Positions 1 to 8,422 are shown, numbered from the stretch's first letter. The stretch: 39,417 nucleotides of DNA from Chitinophaga pinensis (GCA_945885475.1 CAMCYR010000027.1:1-39417), one strand, 5' to 3'. The notes: generated by a model not told the origin, from the letters alone. Translations and numbers: made by a program.

Positions 1-420
1 ACCTTTGCTTCGCCGCTTGAAACAACAACGTTCTGTGTAACAGTTACCGAATTAGGTTGTATTGATAGTTCCTGTGTAAAAGTGAATGTTGAAATCCCTT
101 GCTCTAGCAACCGAAATTTAGGCGTTCCCAATGCATTTTCCCCTAATAATGACGGTATAAATGATCAGTTTTGTTTAGACGGTTGGTCTGATTGTGTAGA
201 TGCGTTTGAAATCCTTATTTTTGACCGTTGGGGTGAAAAAGTCTATGAATCAAAAGATCCTGATTTCTGTTGGGATGGAATTTATAAAGGAAGAGCTTTA
301 GATCCTGCTGTGTTTGTTTATTTTATCAAAGCAACTTATGCGATTGCAGGTATTCTTCCTACAAGTCCGCAAACTTCCTTTGATGTAAACAAAACTGGAA
401 ATATATCTTTAGTTCGTTAG
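1..420 (+). CDS. 3' end of T9SS cargo protein with type B (gliding-motility-associated) sorting domain
   Basis: The reading frame is open from the first base, so this is the 3' end of a longer gene. An internal GTG at 82 is not a real start. The visible first 35 residues look like the last strands of a PKD/Ig-like surface domain (a V-T-V-T strand followed by G-C). The rest matches the CHU_C / gliding-motility-associated C-terminal domain: N-A-F-S-P-N-N-D-G-I-N-D, then F-D-R-W-G-E-K-V-Y-E-S, W-D-G, and a closing G-N-I-S-L-V-R. In known systems this type B domain directs export across the outer membrane by the T9SS and usually needs a PorP/SprF-type partner. Such a partner starts 30 bases downstream on the same strand. 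The cargo's own function cannot be read from this fragment. Confidence 0.9.
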   Translation, partial: TFASPLETTTFCVTVTELGCIDSSCVKVNVEIPCSSNRNLGVPNAFSPNNDGINDQFCLDGWSDCVDAFEILIFDRWGEKVYESKDPDFCWDGIYKGRALDPAVFVYFIKATYAIAGILPTSPQTSFDVNKTGNISLVR

Positions 421-450
421 TTTTTTTGATAAAAGGGAAGAATATACGTT

Positions 451-1521
451 ATGAAAAAAAATATTTTAATACTTGGATGTTTTGTTATTGCTGGGGTGAA
501 TGCATTTTCTCAAGATTTGCATTTTTCTCAGTTCAACGAAAATCCTTCATTGATTAATCCTGCTTTAACAGGTGTTTCTCATGTTTTGAGAGCATCTGTC
601 ATTTATAAAGATCAGTGGAGAAGTGTTACTGTGCCATATAAAACATTCGGAGCGTCATATGAAATGAAATTCAAAGCCAGCAGCTGGGATAAAGTAGATC
701 CATTTAAAACCCGCGCGTATAAAAAATCGTTCAACAAGTTATCCGGTGGACTTTCTTTTTATAGTGATAAAGCGGGTGATGGGAATATGGGAACCAATCA
801 GGTAAATCTTTCTTTCGCGACATTTATCAAAGCAGGGGAATATTCTTCCGTTTCTTTGGGCTTGCAAGCCGGTGTTGTTCAGAAAACAGTTGATTATTCT
901 AAATTTGTATTTTCCAACCAGTACAATGGAAGTACCGGATATGATCAGACAATAGCAAATGGTGAGCAATATGGTGCTCAAAGTTTTATTTACCCAGATT
1001 TTGCTGCAGGCTTACTTTGGAATTATTCGAGAGAGGAAAAATCAATCGGTGAAAACAATCAGCTAAAAGCTGATTTTGGATTCGCTATGTTTCATATCAA
1101 TCAGCCTAAACAAAAGTTCTTAGTCGGTACAAATGAAAAACTTTTTTCTAAATATGTCATTCACGGAAAGTTATTGATTGGAATTCCTCATTCAAATGTT
1201 GGATTGGCGCCTGCTATTTTTTGTCAGTTGCAAGGACCTACAAAGGAAATTGTTGGTGGTCTGATGATCAAATATTACCTGAAAGATGATTCGAAATACA
1301 CCGGTTATATAAAACGTTCATCCATTGGATTAGGTGCTTATTATCGTTATAAAGATGCCGTTGTTGCTGCTATTATGTTAGAGGTTGGTCAATATGCGAT
1401 CGGCTTCAGCTACGATATTAATACTTCCGCTTTAACGCAAGTAAGTACGCTAAGAGGTGGTCCGGAAATTATGATTCGATTCAATTCTGCAAATCCGTTC
1501 CTATTCCAAAAACGTCATTAA
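451..1521 (+). CDS. PorP/SprF family T9SS outer-membrane protein
   Basis: 356 residues with an N-terminal signal peptide (M-K-K-N-I-L-I-L-G-C ... A-F-S-Q). The family opening D-L-H-F-S-Q-F-N-E-N-P-S-L-I-N-P-A-L-T-G follows directly. The rest alternates beta strands and ends in an aromatic strand, as expected for an outer-membrane barrel. PorP/SprF proteins act with the T9SS, and in Flavobacterium SprF is needed to export the adhesin SprB, encoded just upstream. The same arrangement is seen here: the gene begins 30 bases after a type B cargo gene, which suggests cotranscription and a dedicated cargo partner. A paralogue lies at 33383-34408 with the same opening motif. A hairpin terminator follows at 1551. 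Confidence 0.93.
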   Translation: MKKNILILGCFVIAGVNAFSQDLHFSQFNENPSLINPALTGVSHVLRASVIYKDQWRSVTVPYKTFGASYEMKFKASSWDKVDPFKTRAYKKSFNKLSGGLSFYSDKAGDGNMGTNQVNLSFATFIKAGEYSSVSLGLQAGVVQKTVDYSKFVFSNQYNGSTGYDQTIANGEQYGAQSFIYPDFAAGLLWNYSREEKSIGENNQLKADFGFAMFHINQPKQKFLVGTNEKLFSKYVIHGKLLIGIPHSNVGLAPAIFCQLQGPTKEIVGGLMIKYYLKDDSKYTGYIKRSSIGLGAYYRYKDAVVAAIMLEVGQYAIGFSYDINTSALTQVSTLRGGPEIMIRFNSANPFLFQKRH

Positions 1522-1550
1522 TAAATTTTCTGTGCGCTATTCCTTTTCAA

Positions 1551-1579
1551 AACCTCAGATAGTTGTCTGAGGTTTTTTT
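1551..1579 (+). terminator. Rho-independent terminator after the PorP/SprF gene
   Basis: A perfect 9-bp stem AACCTCAGA / TCTGAGGTT (1551-1559 and 1566-1574) with a 6-base loop runs into seven T residues (1573-1579). It sits about 30 bases after the stop codon and before the promoter of the next gene. Confidence 0.9.
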
Positions 1580-1590
1580 GTGTTCTTACG

Positions 1591-1622
1591 TTTGAAGTAA
1601 CAACAATAAAATTCTATCTTTG
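1591..1622 (+). promoter_or_regulatory. Bacteroidota-type promoter for the aminopeptidase gene
   Basis: TTTG at 1591-1594 and TATCTTTG at 1615-1622, 20 bases apart, match the -33 TTTG and -7 TAnnTTTG elements known for the Bacteroidota housekeeping sigma factor. Transcription would begin around 1629, giving a leader of about 20 bases before the ATG at 1648. Confidence 0.7.
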
Positions 1623-1647
1623 GAATTATTAATAAATCAGATCTCTT

Positions 1648-2937
1648 ATGAAATATTCTGCCATCAACACCAATTTATTCATTGAAAACCGTAAACGATT
1701 TGCTGCGAGTTTAAAACCCAATTCGATCGCTCTTTTTACGAGTAATGATATATTGCCAACGAATGCTGATGGTTCAATAGGATTTGTTCAGAATTCTGAT
1801 CTTTTTTATCTGACGGGAGTTGATCAGGAGGAAACCATGTTGTTGATCTATCCCGATGCAGCGAATGGAACGCACAAGGAAGTATTGTTTGTAAAAGAAA
1901 CCAGTGAACTGATCGCGATCTGGGAAGGTGCAAAATTAAATAAAACACAAGCAACAGAAACATCCGGTATAAAAAATGTGATGTGGAATCATGGATTCGA
2001 AGCGTTTTTGAAATCCCTTATTTTTCAGGCGGAATATGTATACTTAAATAGTAATGAACATGCTCGCAGATACATCGATACAGAAACGGCAGAAATGCGT
2101 TTCAATAAAAACATTATCGCAAAATATCCATTGCATAAAGTTGAACGTGCTGCGCCGGTGATGCATAAATTACGTGCTATTAAATCGCACTATGAAGTTG
2201 AACTTATTCAACAAGCATGCAATATTACCGAAAAGGGATTACGCAGATTGTTGAGTTTTGTTAAGCCCGGTGTAATGGAATATGAGATAGAAGCAGAGCT
2301 GGTGCATGAGTTTATTTCCAATCGTTCACGTGGATTTGCTTATGGACCTATCATTGCTTCAGGTGGCAATGCCTGCGTTTTACATTATGTAGAAAACAAT
2401 AAAGAGTGTAAGGCGGGTGATGTGATCTTATTGGATGTAGCTGCAGAATATGGGAACTATGCAAGTGATCTGACGCGTTGTTTGCCTGTAAGTGGGAAAT
2501 TTAGTGAACGTCAAAAACAAGTTTACAATGCTGTATTAAGAGTTATGAAAGCGGCAACGGCAATGCTTACTGTTGGAAATAATATTCCGGATTACCACAA
2601 AGCGGTTGGCTTGTTGATGGAAAAAGAATTGGTAGATCTGGGTTTGATAACGATGGACGATATCAAAAAACAAAGTCCGGATTGGCCTGCGTATAAAAAA
2701 TATTTTATGCATGGAACGTCCCACTTTTTAGGACTGGATGTTCATGATGTAGGAGACTTCAATCGTAAGTTGGAGGCTGGAATGGTTTTCACCTGCGAGC
2801 CAGGGATCTATATTCCTGAAGAAAATTTAGGGATCAGATTGGAGAACGATATCCTTGTTACAGCGAATGGTCCTGATGATTTGATGAAAAATATTCCTTT
2901 GGAAGCGGAAGAGATTGAATCGTTGATGGCGAAATAA
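1648..2937 (+). CDS. pepP: Xaa-Pro aminopeptidase (aminopeptidase P family)
   Basis: 429 residues, the usual size for aminopeptidase P, a cytoplasmic metallopeptidase that removes an N-terminal residue preceding proline. An N-terminal creatinase-like domain (about 1-170) precedes a pita-bread M24 catalytic domain. All five expected metal ligands are visible: Asp263 and Asp274 (L-L-D-V ... S-D-L-T-R), His355 (M-H-G-T-S-H), Glu384 (C-E-P-G-I-Y-I) and Glu399 (R-L-E-N-D). His366 lies in V-H-D-V-G. No signal peptide is present. The gene has its own promoter (1591-1622), and ATG 1648 fits the predicted transcript start. The symbol follows the family. Substrate range cannot be judged from sequence. 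Confidence 0.95.
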   Translation: MKYSAINTNLFIENRKRFAASLKPNSIALFTSNDILPTNADGSIGFVQNSDLFYLTGVDQEETMLLIYPDAANGTHKEVLFVKETSELIAIWEGAKLNKTQATETSGIKNVMWNHGFEAFLKSLIFQAEYVYLNSNEHARRYIDTETAEMRFNKNIIAKYPLHKVERAAPVMHKLRAIKSHYEVELIQQACNITEKGLRRLLSFVKPGVMEYEIEAELVHEFISNRSRGFAYGPIIASGGNACVLHYVENNKECKAGDVILLDVAAEYGNYASDLTRCLPVSGKFSERQKQVYNAVLRVMKAATAMLTVGNNIPDYHKAVGLLMEKELVDLGLITMDDIKKQSPDWPAYKKYFMHGTSHFLGLDVHDVGDFNRKLEAGMVFTCEPGIYIPEENLGIRLENDILVTANGPDDLMKNIPLEAEEIESLMAK

Positions 2938-3035
2938 TTTGGAAATTTGATAATTAAGTTTTTGGAAATAATTATGCGTTTTTTTATTCTATGAAAATTG
3001 AAACATTTTCAAATTAACGAATTTTCAAATTGATT
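2935..3035. repeat. AT-rich intergenic inverted repeats (AATTTGnAAATT type)
   Basis: The gap between the aminopeptidase and the hydrolase contains AATTTGGAAATTTGATAATT (2935-2954). About 50 bases later come copies of the opposite orientation, TTTTCAAATT (3006-3015) and ATTTTCAAATTGAT (3021-3034). They could pair as an imperfect long hairpin. Short motifs of this kind are common between genes in Bacteroidota, as far as I recall. No function is shown here. Confidence 0.5.
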
Positions 3036-3036
3036 T

Positions 3037-3837
3037 ATGTTCGCAGAATTTAAAAAGTCGAAAGTACATTATACGGATACCGGCAAAGGTCGCGTATTGG
3101 TATTTTTGCATGGATTTTTGGGTTCTCATGAAGTGTGGAGTGATTTTGTAAAAAAACTTTCTAAGAAATTTCGTGTAATTGTAATTGATCTACCTGGGCA
3201 TGGTGAAACGCCATCTATTGGATATTATCACAGTATGGAACTGCTTGCGCAAAGTGTAAAAGCAGTGCTTGATAAAGTAGGGCTTAGGCGGTATATTATA
3301 ACCGGACATTCCATGGGAGGCTATGTTGCTTTGGCCTTTGCTGAATTATATCCAGAAAATGTAAGCGGACTCTGTTTATTTAATTCTACTTCCTATGCCG
3401 ACTCAGAAGAGAAGAAAAAGGAACGCGAAAAAGTTATCCGTTTGGTTAAAAAGGAACACCGGCATTATGTATCAGAAGTGATAACCTCCTTATTTGCTCC
3501 CGAAAATATTTCAAAGATTCCGGATGAGGTGGAGAAAGTAAAAAGGATTGCTGCAAACATTTCGCGACAATCTATTATCAATAGCTTAGAAGGTATGAAA
3601 GAGCGGAAGAGCAGGGATCTTATTTTAAAATTCGCTGAATTTCCGGTGCTGTTCATCGTTGGGAAAAAGGACGACGTCATTAATTATGAAACGATGTATT
3701 CACAGATGGCTTTGTGCAAATATCCTTCCGTATTGATGTTGGAAAATTCGGGACACATGAGTTTTTATGAATCACCCAAAGAAACAATTAAAGCGTTGGA
3801 ATTATTTGCGACGCGAACCTATCGCAATCAATATTGA
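3037..3837 (+). CDS. Alpha/beta hydrolase
   Basis: 266 residues of a single alpha/beta hydrolase fold without signal peptide or membrane segment. The oxyanion-side motif is L-H-G-F-L-G-S (24-30) and the nucleophile elbow is G-H-S-M-G-G with Ser92. The acid is probably Asp212 or Asp213 (V-G-K-K-D-D) and the base His240 (N-S-G-H-M-S-F). A cap region of about 120-200 is rich in Lys and Glu. The length and the G-H-S-M-G-G signature resemble MenH / YbfF-like esterases, but there are no menaquinone genes beside it, so the substrate is unknown. It follows pepP by 99 bases of repeat-containing DNA with no clear promoter and may be read from the pepP transcript. Confidence 0.88.
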   Translation: MFAEFKKSKVHYTDTGKGRVLVFLHGFLGSHEVWSDFVKKLSKKFRVIVIDLPGHGETPSIGYYHSMELLAQSVKAVLDKVGLRRYIITGHSMGGYVALAFAELYPENVSGLCLFNSTSYADSEEKKKEREKVIRLVKKEHRHYVSEVITSLFAPENISKIPDEVEKVKRIAANISRQSIINSLEGMKERKSRDLILKFAEFPVLFIVGKKDDVINYETMYSQMALCKYPSVLMLENSGHMSFYESPKETIKALELFATRTYRNQY

Positions 3838-3908
3838 TTATACGAAAGAGTTAATATCTCCTAAAACTGGTGTCATACGCTCAATAAAATACTAATTTTA
3901 ATAAATGA

Positions 3909-4028
3909 GTTTTTTTATTAGACGAATCATTTGAATATTTTGATTTTATTTCCTGGGCGGAAAGCAAAGTTCAGCGTGTCCCTTTCAGAGCTATTGTGGA
4001 GGAGTCTGTCGGGATAAACAAATACTAA
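3909..4028 (+). pseudogene. Possible remnant of a coding sequence
   Basis: A 39-codon open frame lies between a TGA at 3906 and a TAA at 4026. It reads like real protein (… F-I-S-W-A-E-S-K-V-Q-R-V-P-F-R-A-I-V-E-E …) and has higher GC and more varied codons than the AT-rich DNA around it. There is no start codon and nothing upstream continues it. I do not recognise the family. It may be the decayed 3' end of a lost gene, or chance. Confidence 0.3.
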
Positions 4029-4044
4029 ACGGTTGTAAAAAGTA

Positions 4045-4076
4045 AGAGCGGCACCTACTCTCAAAGGTGCCGCTCT
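4045..4076 (-). terminator. Strong hairpin terminator for the minus-strand small gene
   Basis: A perfect 12-bp GC-rich stem, AGAGCGGCACCT (4045-4056) with AGGTGCCGCTCT (4065-4076), has an 8-base loop. Read on the minus strand it is followed by TACTTTTTAC, a short U tract. On the plus strand it has no T run. It therefore ends transcription from the small membrane protein gene at 4133-4303. Confidence 0.75.
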
Positions 4077-4083
4077 CGATGGT

Positions 4084-4123
4084 CTAAACTAACTAAACTA
4101 AACTAAAACTAAACTAACTAAAA
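4084..4123. repeat. CTAAA/CTAA short tandem repeat tract
   Basis: About 40 bases are built only from ACTAA and ACTAAA units: CTAAACTAACTAAACTAAAC and onward to 4123. On the minus strand this reads TTAGTTTAGT and lies between the small gene's stop codon and its terminator, so it would be an unstructured, repetitive 3' untranslated region. Units of mixed length suggest slippage. Confidence 0.75.
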
Positions 4124-4132
4124 TCTGGATCT

Positions 4133-4303
4133 TTAAAAAGCGTTATAGATACTGAAAAAAATGATTGATACTGTCGCAATCGCTAACAAAATTGTTACGG
4201 TTCCGATTCCATTTTGGTGGTAATGCTGCCCGTGTCGGATTGATATTTTTCTGTTCATGGCTATTGAATTTAAATTGTTAAAATCGAGTAGTGTTGTTGC
4301 CAT
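4133..4303 (-). CDS. Small single-pass membrane protein, 56 residues, unknown function
   Basis: ATG at 4303 opens a 56-residue frame ending with TAA at 4133. The first 34 residues are polar, with a His/Gln-rich patch (R-H-G-Q-H-Y-H-Q-N-G). Residues 35-54 form one hydrophobic helix (T-V-T-I-L-L-A-I-A-T-V-S-I-I-F-F). The protein stops two residues later, so it would be a tail-anchored or single-pass inner-membrane peptide. A second ATG at codon 16 (M-N-R-K-I-S) could be an alternative start with a positive N-terminus. No homologue comes to mind. A strong minus-strand terminator follows at 4045-4076, which supports a genuine transcript. It lies 288 bases downstream of the LytTR regulator gene on the same strand, with no clear hairpin between them, so it could be independent or at the end of that operon. 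Confidence 0.6.
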   Translation of the reverse strand: MATTLLDFNNLNSIAMNRKISIRHGQHYHQNGIGTVTILLAIATVSIIFFSIYNAF

Positions 4304-4389
4304 CTTATTAAAGTTTTAAATGTCTTATTATATATGTTGTTTCCCTTTATCGGATATTTTTAATTTTTTGAGTTAAGGTGTGGGCGGTC

Positions 4390-4429
4390 TGCCAATTAAT
4401 AAAAACAACATCCCCATGTGCCAATTAAT
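4390..4429. repeat. Pair of 11-bp direct repeats upstream of the small membrane protein gene
   Basis: TGCCAATTAAT occurs at 4390-4400 and again at 4419-4429, 29 bases start to start, about 90-130 bases upstream of the ATG at 4303. Repeats spaced near three helical turns can be tandem binding sites. The sequence is not the usual LytTR site and no regulator can be named. Confidence 0.5.
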
Positions 4430-4591
4430 TTTGTTGCAAACCTCCCAACACCTACTCTTAATTTATTTATAAAAATTTATGGTATAAACTTCTGAACAAT
4501 AGTACGGCACAAAAGAACATAAGTATAGCCACAATGAGTAAATGGCAGGTTCACTTATTTAACGGTAGGTATTAAAATTTAAGCGGTTTGC

Positions 4592-5341
4592 TTATAGATG
4601 GGAAAGTTTTTCGAGAAAATCTGTTTTATTACGTCTAGAGACCTCAACCTGAGAGTTATCGCTCATTACAACGTATCCGCCTTCTCCTTTGATATATTTT
4701 TTAACGTGTTCGAGGTTGATTAGATGGGATCTATGAATCCGGAAGAAGTTGTCATCGGCAAACATTTGTTCATATTCACCAAGTGTTCTGGAAGCAATTA
4801 TTTTTTTTCCGCTTGTTAGAATGAAGAACGTATAATTCCCATCAGAATCACAGCGAATAATATCAGAAAGGTTAATGAAAATTAATCCGTCACCGTCAGG
4901 AATACCCACTTTTTTAAGTTTGTTTTCGGGTCTGACATTCGAAAGAAGGGTTTTAAATTGCTTGTCGAGTGTCGCCTTTTGACCTGCACGGTCTTCAAAT
5001 CGTTTAACAGCGGTAATAAGTTCTTCCGGGTCGATCGGTTTCAGGATATAATCAATTGCACTGAATTTTATTGCTTTTATAGCATAGTGGTCATAAGCGG
5101 TAGTGAATATGATATTGAAATTGATCGTTTTAAATTTTTCAAGCAGATCGAATGCGTTTCCATTGGGCATTTCAATATCCAGAAAAACCAGGTCAGGTTC
5201 CTTGTTTGTAATTGCTTCAAATGCGCTTAGCATGGAATCAACTTTCGCAACAACTTCGATTTGTTTGCAATTTTTTTCTAACATTTTTGATAATGATTCG
5301 CGTGCGCCTAATTCATCATCTACAATAATTGCTTTTATCAT
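4592..5341 (-). CDS. LytTR-family response regulator
   Basis: 249 residues. The N-terminal receiver domain (about 1-120) carries the acidic pair Asp8-Asp9, the phosphoacceptor Asp55 in L-V-F-L-D-I-E-M-P, and a Lys in I-L-K-P-I-D-P. The C-terminal LytTR DNA-binding domain (about 140-245) contains the family's S-D-G-N-Y-T, F-F-R-I-H-R-S-H-L-I-N and V-S-R-R pieces. LytTR regulators bind pairs of short direct repeats. The gene starts 77 bases after the stop of the big histidine kinase, which ends in a LytS-type kinase domain, so the two are very likely cognate. No clear terminator follows. Targets cannot be deduced. Confidence 0.95.
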   Translation of the reverse strand: MIKAIIVDDELGARESLSKMLEKNCKQIEVVAKVDSMLSAFEAITNKEPDLVFLDIEMPNGNAFDLLEKFKTINFNIIFTTAYDHYAIKAIKFSAIDYILKPIDPEELITAVKRFEDRAGQKATLDKQFKTLLSNVRPENKLKKVGIPDGDGLIFINLSDIIRCDSDGNYTFFILTSGKKIIASRTLGEYEQMFADDNFFRIHRSHLINLEHVKKYIKGEGGYVVMSDNSQVEVSRRNKTDFLEKLSHL

Positions 5342-5418
5342 ACTTATTCCGATTTTCTACTAATTTACAAAACTTTGCAGTATGTCTTTTTTTTTACTTT
5401 TAGTATCTGTATTCGATT

Positions 5419-8379
5419 TCATTCATTTTCATTTGCTTCTAATGGTATGATCAGCCTGACCTTCGTTCCGGAAGCGTTACCGTTTTCAAACATGTCAATT
5501 ATTTCGGCATTGATATTACTATTTAAACTCGAATTTAAAATATCTAGTCGTTCTTTTGTTATGCTCATCCCCATTGATTTATGTTGTTGTACTCTGTTCT
5601 TCTTAAATTCCATCGATTTTTCTCTTCCTATACCATTATCTTCGATGGTGCATAATAGCGTATCATTAATTTTTTTAAGTTCAATATATATTTTACCATT
5701 TCCTTGTTTTGGTAATAATCCATGAATGATAGCATTTTCAACATATGGCTGAATGAGCATAGATGGAATTCGGTCATATGTCTCATCTATTTCGGAATCT
5801 ATAATGATGTGGTATTCAAATTTTTTATCGAAGCGCATTACTTCTAGCTCTAGATAAAGATTTAAGGCATTTATTTCTTCGGCAACAGCAATCATCTGCT
5901 GCTTGGAGTTGTCCATTATTTTACGCATTAATTTTGCGAATTTCGAAAGGTATTTTAGTGCAGCATCGGTATCGTTGTTAGAAATATAATGCTGAATGGA
6001 ACTTAATGTATTGAAAATAAAATGAGGATTCATTTGAGCTCTTAAGGCTTGCGATTCGATATTCGCAATTTTTTTATTTAGTTCTGTCTTTTTCTTTTCA
6101 CGGTTTTTTATTCGGTGAATGCGGTATCTTATTGAAAAAACAAGGGCTAAAATAAAAAACAATGAAGTTGAGATCAGGAATGCCCATGTTCTCCAGAAGG
6201 GACGTTCAATGGTAAATGAAAATGTTGCAGGGATCTTATTCCATACACCCTCATTATTTGAACTTATTACTTTAAAGGTGTATGTTCCCGGAGGCAAATT
6301 GGAGAAGGTCGTTAGGCGGTCTTTGGAAGGTGGCGACCAGTTTTTTTCAATTCCTTCAAGAATATGAGAATACCTTACTTTCAGAGGGTTGGTTAAACAA
6401 ATTCCGGAATAATTAAAAGTAATGCTGTTGTTATCATAGGGTAAGTGAATATTATCCGCTAAAGCGGTGTCTTTATAAAAAAGCCGGAAATTTGTGATGC
6501 TTATTTTCGATTCGTAAATATTCTCGATGTATTCATTCGGATCGTATTTTATGAGTCCATTGACAGTGCCAAACCATATAGAACCATCCTGTTCAATAAA
6601 AGTTCCATTACCATTACATTCAACACCTGAAAACCCCTCCTGTTTGCCAAATTGGACAATATTTTTGCTCCCATCGATTTTGTAGGCTCCGAGATTGAGC
6701 GTGTTTATACCTTGGTTTGTTCCCAGCCATAGTTCATTTTTTGAAGCACCAAAAGTGAGTGAATAAACGAGATCGGAACTCATACCATCTTTTTCGCTGA
6801 AATTTACAGGCTTCACTTTCTCGTCAGTAGGATTGATTATCCATAAACCATCCATTGTTCCCAACAGCAGATTCCCTTCGTTATCTATCAAAGACGCTAA
6901 ATAGGAATCATTGGTTAATCCTACCTGCCTGCTACATTCTATAAATTTATTTCCATTTTGTTTAAATAAACCTCCCAAATAACTGCCTGCCCAAATTTTC
7001 CCGGTTTTGTCCTCTACAAATGTCCATACATCGCATTTGTCCGTCAATCCATCCAATACAAATAATGTAAAGTTTATTCCATCGTACTTATATATTCTTC
7101 TGCCACTGCCTAGCCAGATATTATTTTTTGAATCCTTATAAATGCAATTAATTGGGTTGGTCCAAACAGATGATGTATCATTTTTTTTGCTGAACGTATT
7201 GCCATTATAAATGGTTAGACCCTGATCTGTACCGAGCCAAAGAATACCCGGAGCAAACTCATAGATCATATTTACCCCATTAGCATTGAGTCCGTTTTCT
7301 TTATTAAATTGTAAAAATTCGCCATTTTCGTATTTGAATAATCCACCACCTTGCGAGCCGATCCACAAGTTATTTTTGGAATCACGTTTAATTCCGAAAA
7401 TAAAATTATTACTTAATCCATCATAAATTCCGAAGGAAATAAATGGATTACCTCTGTATTTAAATAATCCAGAATAAGTTCCGATCCAGAGGTTGTGCTC
7501 AAAATCTTCAGATAAGCAACTTATCAGATTGCTATTTGGATCTCTTTTTATAGAGTACGTGGTAAATTTTCCATCAGTAAATTTCACCAATCCTTTTGAT
7601 GTTCCAATCCATAAAACATTTTTATTGTCGCAAAGAAGCGAAGTAACATTATTATTTACTAAGCCCCGACTTTCGGTATAACAGGTAAATGTATTATTGC
7701 TGAGTTTACAAATTCCTTCTGATGTAGCTATCCATGTATTTTTTTGGCGGTCTTGTGTAATAGCTGTAATTGAATTGGAAAGAAGTCCGTTTGCCATGGT
7801 AATAGTTGTAAATGTTTTACCATTAAAAATGCTGATTCCATCGGAAGTACCAATCCAGATTTTATCATCAGGACCCTGATAAATGCAATTAACTGAGTTC
7901 CCGACCAAGCCATCCTTTTTAGTGAAATTGATAAATGTTCCATCGGTTAATTTACTTACTCCCTTTTCTGTTCCAAACCAAATATTCCCTTTCCGGTCTT
8001 TTAAGGAGGCGGTAATAGCATTATTTACCAGTCCGTTTTTTGTGGTATATCCCGTAAATCTTTTGCCGTCATATTTATTGATTCCAGCGATAGTACCGAT
8101 CCAAAGATTTTTTTGATCATCTTCACATATTGTTTTAACAAAATGGTTGAGTAGGCCATCTTTCGTAGAAAAGTTCATAAAGGAAACACCATCAAATTTG
8201 CTCAAGCCACCGTATCCACCACTCCACAAGTTTCCTTTGCTATCTTGGAAAATGGCAGAAACATTTATAAACGGCAGTCCGTCTTCCACAGAGTAGTTCC
8301 TGAAAAAAGTAGACTGAGCAGCACCGTTAAGAGTGAGGACAATAGAAATAAGTAGAAAAAAATGTTTTGTTTTTATCAT
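5419..8379 (-). CDS. Membrane histidine kinase with double periplasmic beta-propeller (LytS-type kinase domain)
   Basis: 986 residues. A signal peptide (M-I-K-T-K-H-F-F-L-L-I-S ... A-A-Q-S) leads into fourteen regulator-propeller repeats of the form D-x-x-x-N-L-W-I-G-T-x-x-G-L-x-K-Y, enough for two seven-bladed propellers. A Y_Y_Y Ig-like domain follows (about 640-725), then one membrane helix (about 730-752) and a short coiled coil. The His_kinase domain (PF06580) has the phosphoacceptor His786 in M-N-P-H-F-I-F-N-T-L, and a HATPase region with Q-P-Y-V-E-N-A-I-I-H-G and D-N-G-I-G. The layout resembles hybrid two-component sensors of Bacteroidota, but it lacks the fused receiver and AraC domains; the regulator is the separate LytTR gene downstream. 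In related sensors the propeller binds the ligand, often an oligosaccharide; here the ligand is unknown. Confidence 0.95.
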   Translation of the reverse strand: MIKTKHFFLLISIVLTLNGAAQSTFFRNYSVEDGLPFINVSAIFQDSKGNLWSGGYGGLSKFDGVSFMNFSTKDGLLNHFVKTICEDDQKNLWIGTIAGINKYDGKRFTGYTTKNGLVNNAITASLKDRKGNIWFGTEKGVSKLTDGTFINFTKKDGLVGNSVNCIYQGPDDKIWIGTSDGISIFNGKTFTTITMANGLLSNSITAITQDRQKNTWIATSEGICKLSNNTFTCYTESRGLVNNNVTSLLCDNKNVLWIGTSKGLVKFTDGKFTTYSIKRDPNSNLISCLSEDFEHNLWIGTYSGLFKYRGNPFISFGIYDGLSNNFIFGIKRDSKNNLWIGSQGGGLFKYENGEFLQFNKENGLNANGVNMIYEFAPGILWLGTDQGLTIYNGNTFSKKNDTSSVWTNPINCIYKDSKNNIWLGSGRRIYKYDGINFTLFVLDGLTDKCDVWTFVEDKTGKIWAGSYLGGLFKQNGNKFIECSRQVGLTNDSYLASLIDNEGNLLLGTMDGLWIINPTDEKVKPVNFSEKDGMSSDLVYSLTFGASKNELWLGTNQGINTLNLGAYKIDGSKNIVQFGKQEGFSGVECNGNGTFIEQDGSIWFGTVNGLIKYDPNEYIENIYESKISITNFRLFYKDTALADNIHLPYDNNSITFNYSGICLTNPLKVRYSHILEGIEKNWSPPSKDRLTTFSNLPPGTYTFKVISSNNEGVWNKIPATFSFTIERPFWRTWAFLISTSLFFILALVFSIRYRIHRIKNREKKKTELNKKIANIESQALRAQMNPHFIFNTLSSIQHYISNNDTDAALKYLSKFAKLMRKIMDNSKQQMIAVAEEINALNLYLELEVMRFDKKFEYHIIIDSEIDETYDRIPSMLIQPYVENAIIHGLLPKQGNGKIYIELKKINDTLLCTIEDNGIGREKSMEFKKNRVQQHKSMGMSITKERLDILNSSLNSNINAEIIDMFENGNASGTKVRLIIPLEANENE

Positions 8380-8422
8380 GCGTAAGCAACAAAATAATTT
8401 AGTTCGAACAGCAGGGTGATTC

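Noticed and set aside
4084-4123. CRISPR-like or telomere-like repeat
   Set aside because: Units of 5 and 6 bases with no spacers; it is a simple tandem tract in a 3' untranslated region.
4419-4450. Sigma-54 promoter from TTGGCAC on the minus strand
   Set aside because: No GC at the -12 position at the required spacing for either copy of the repeat.
7493-8116. Plus-strand open frames opposite the sensor kinase propeller
   Set aside because: Shadows of repeated propeller DNA; they end and start with the repeats and show no protein family.
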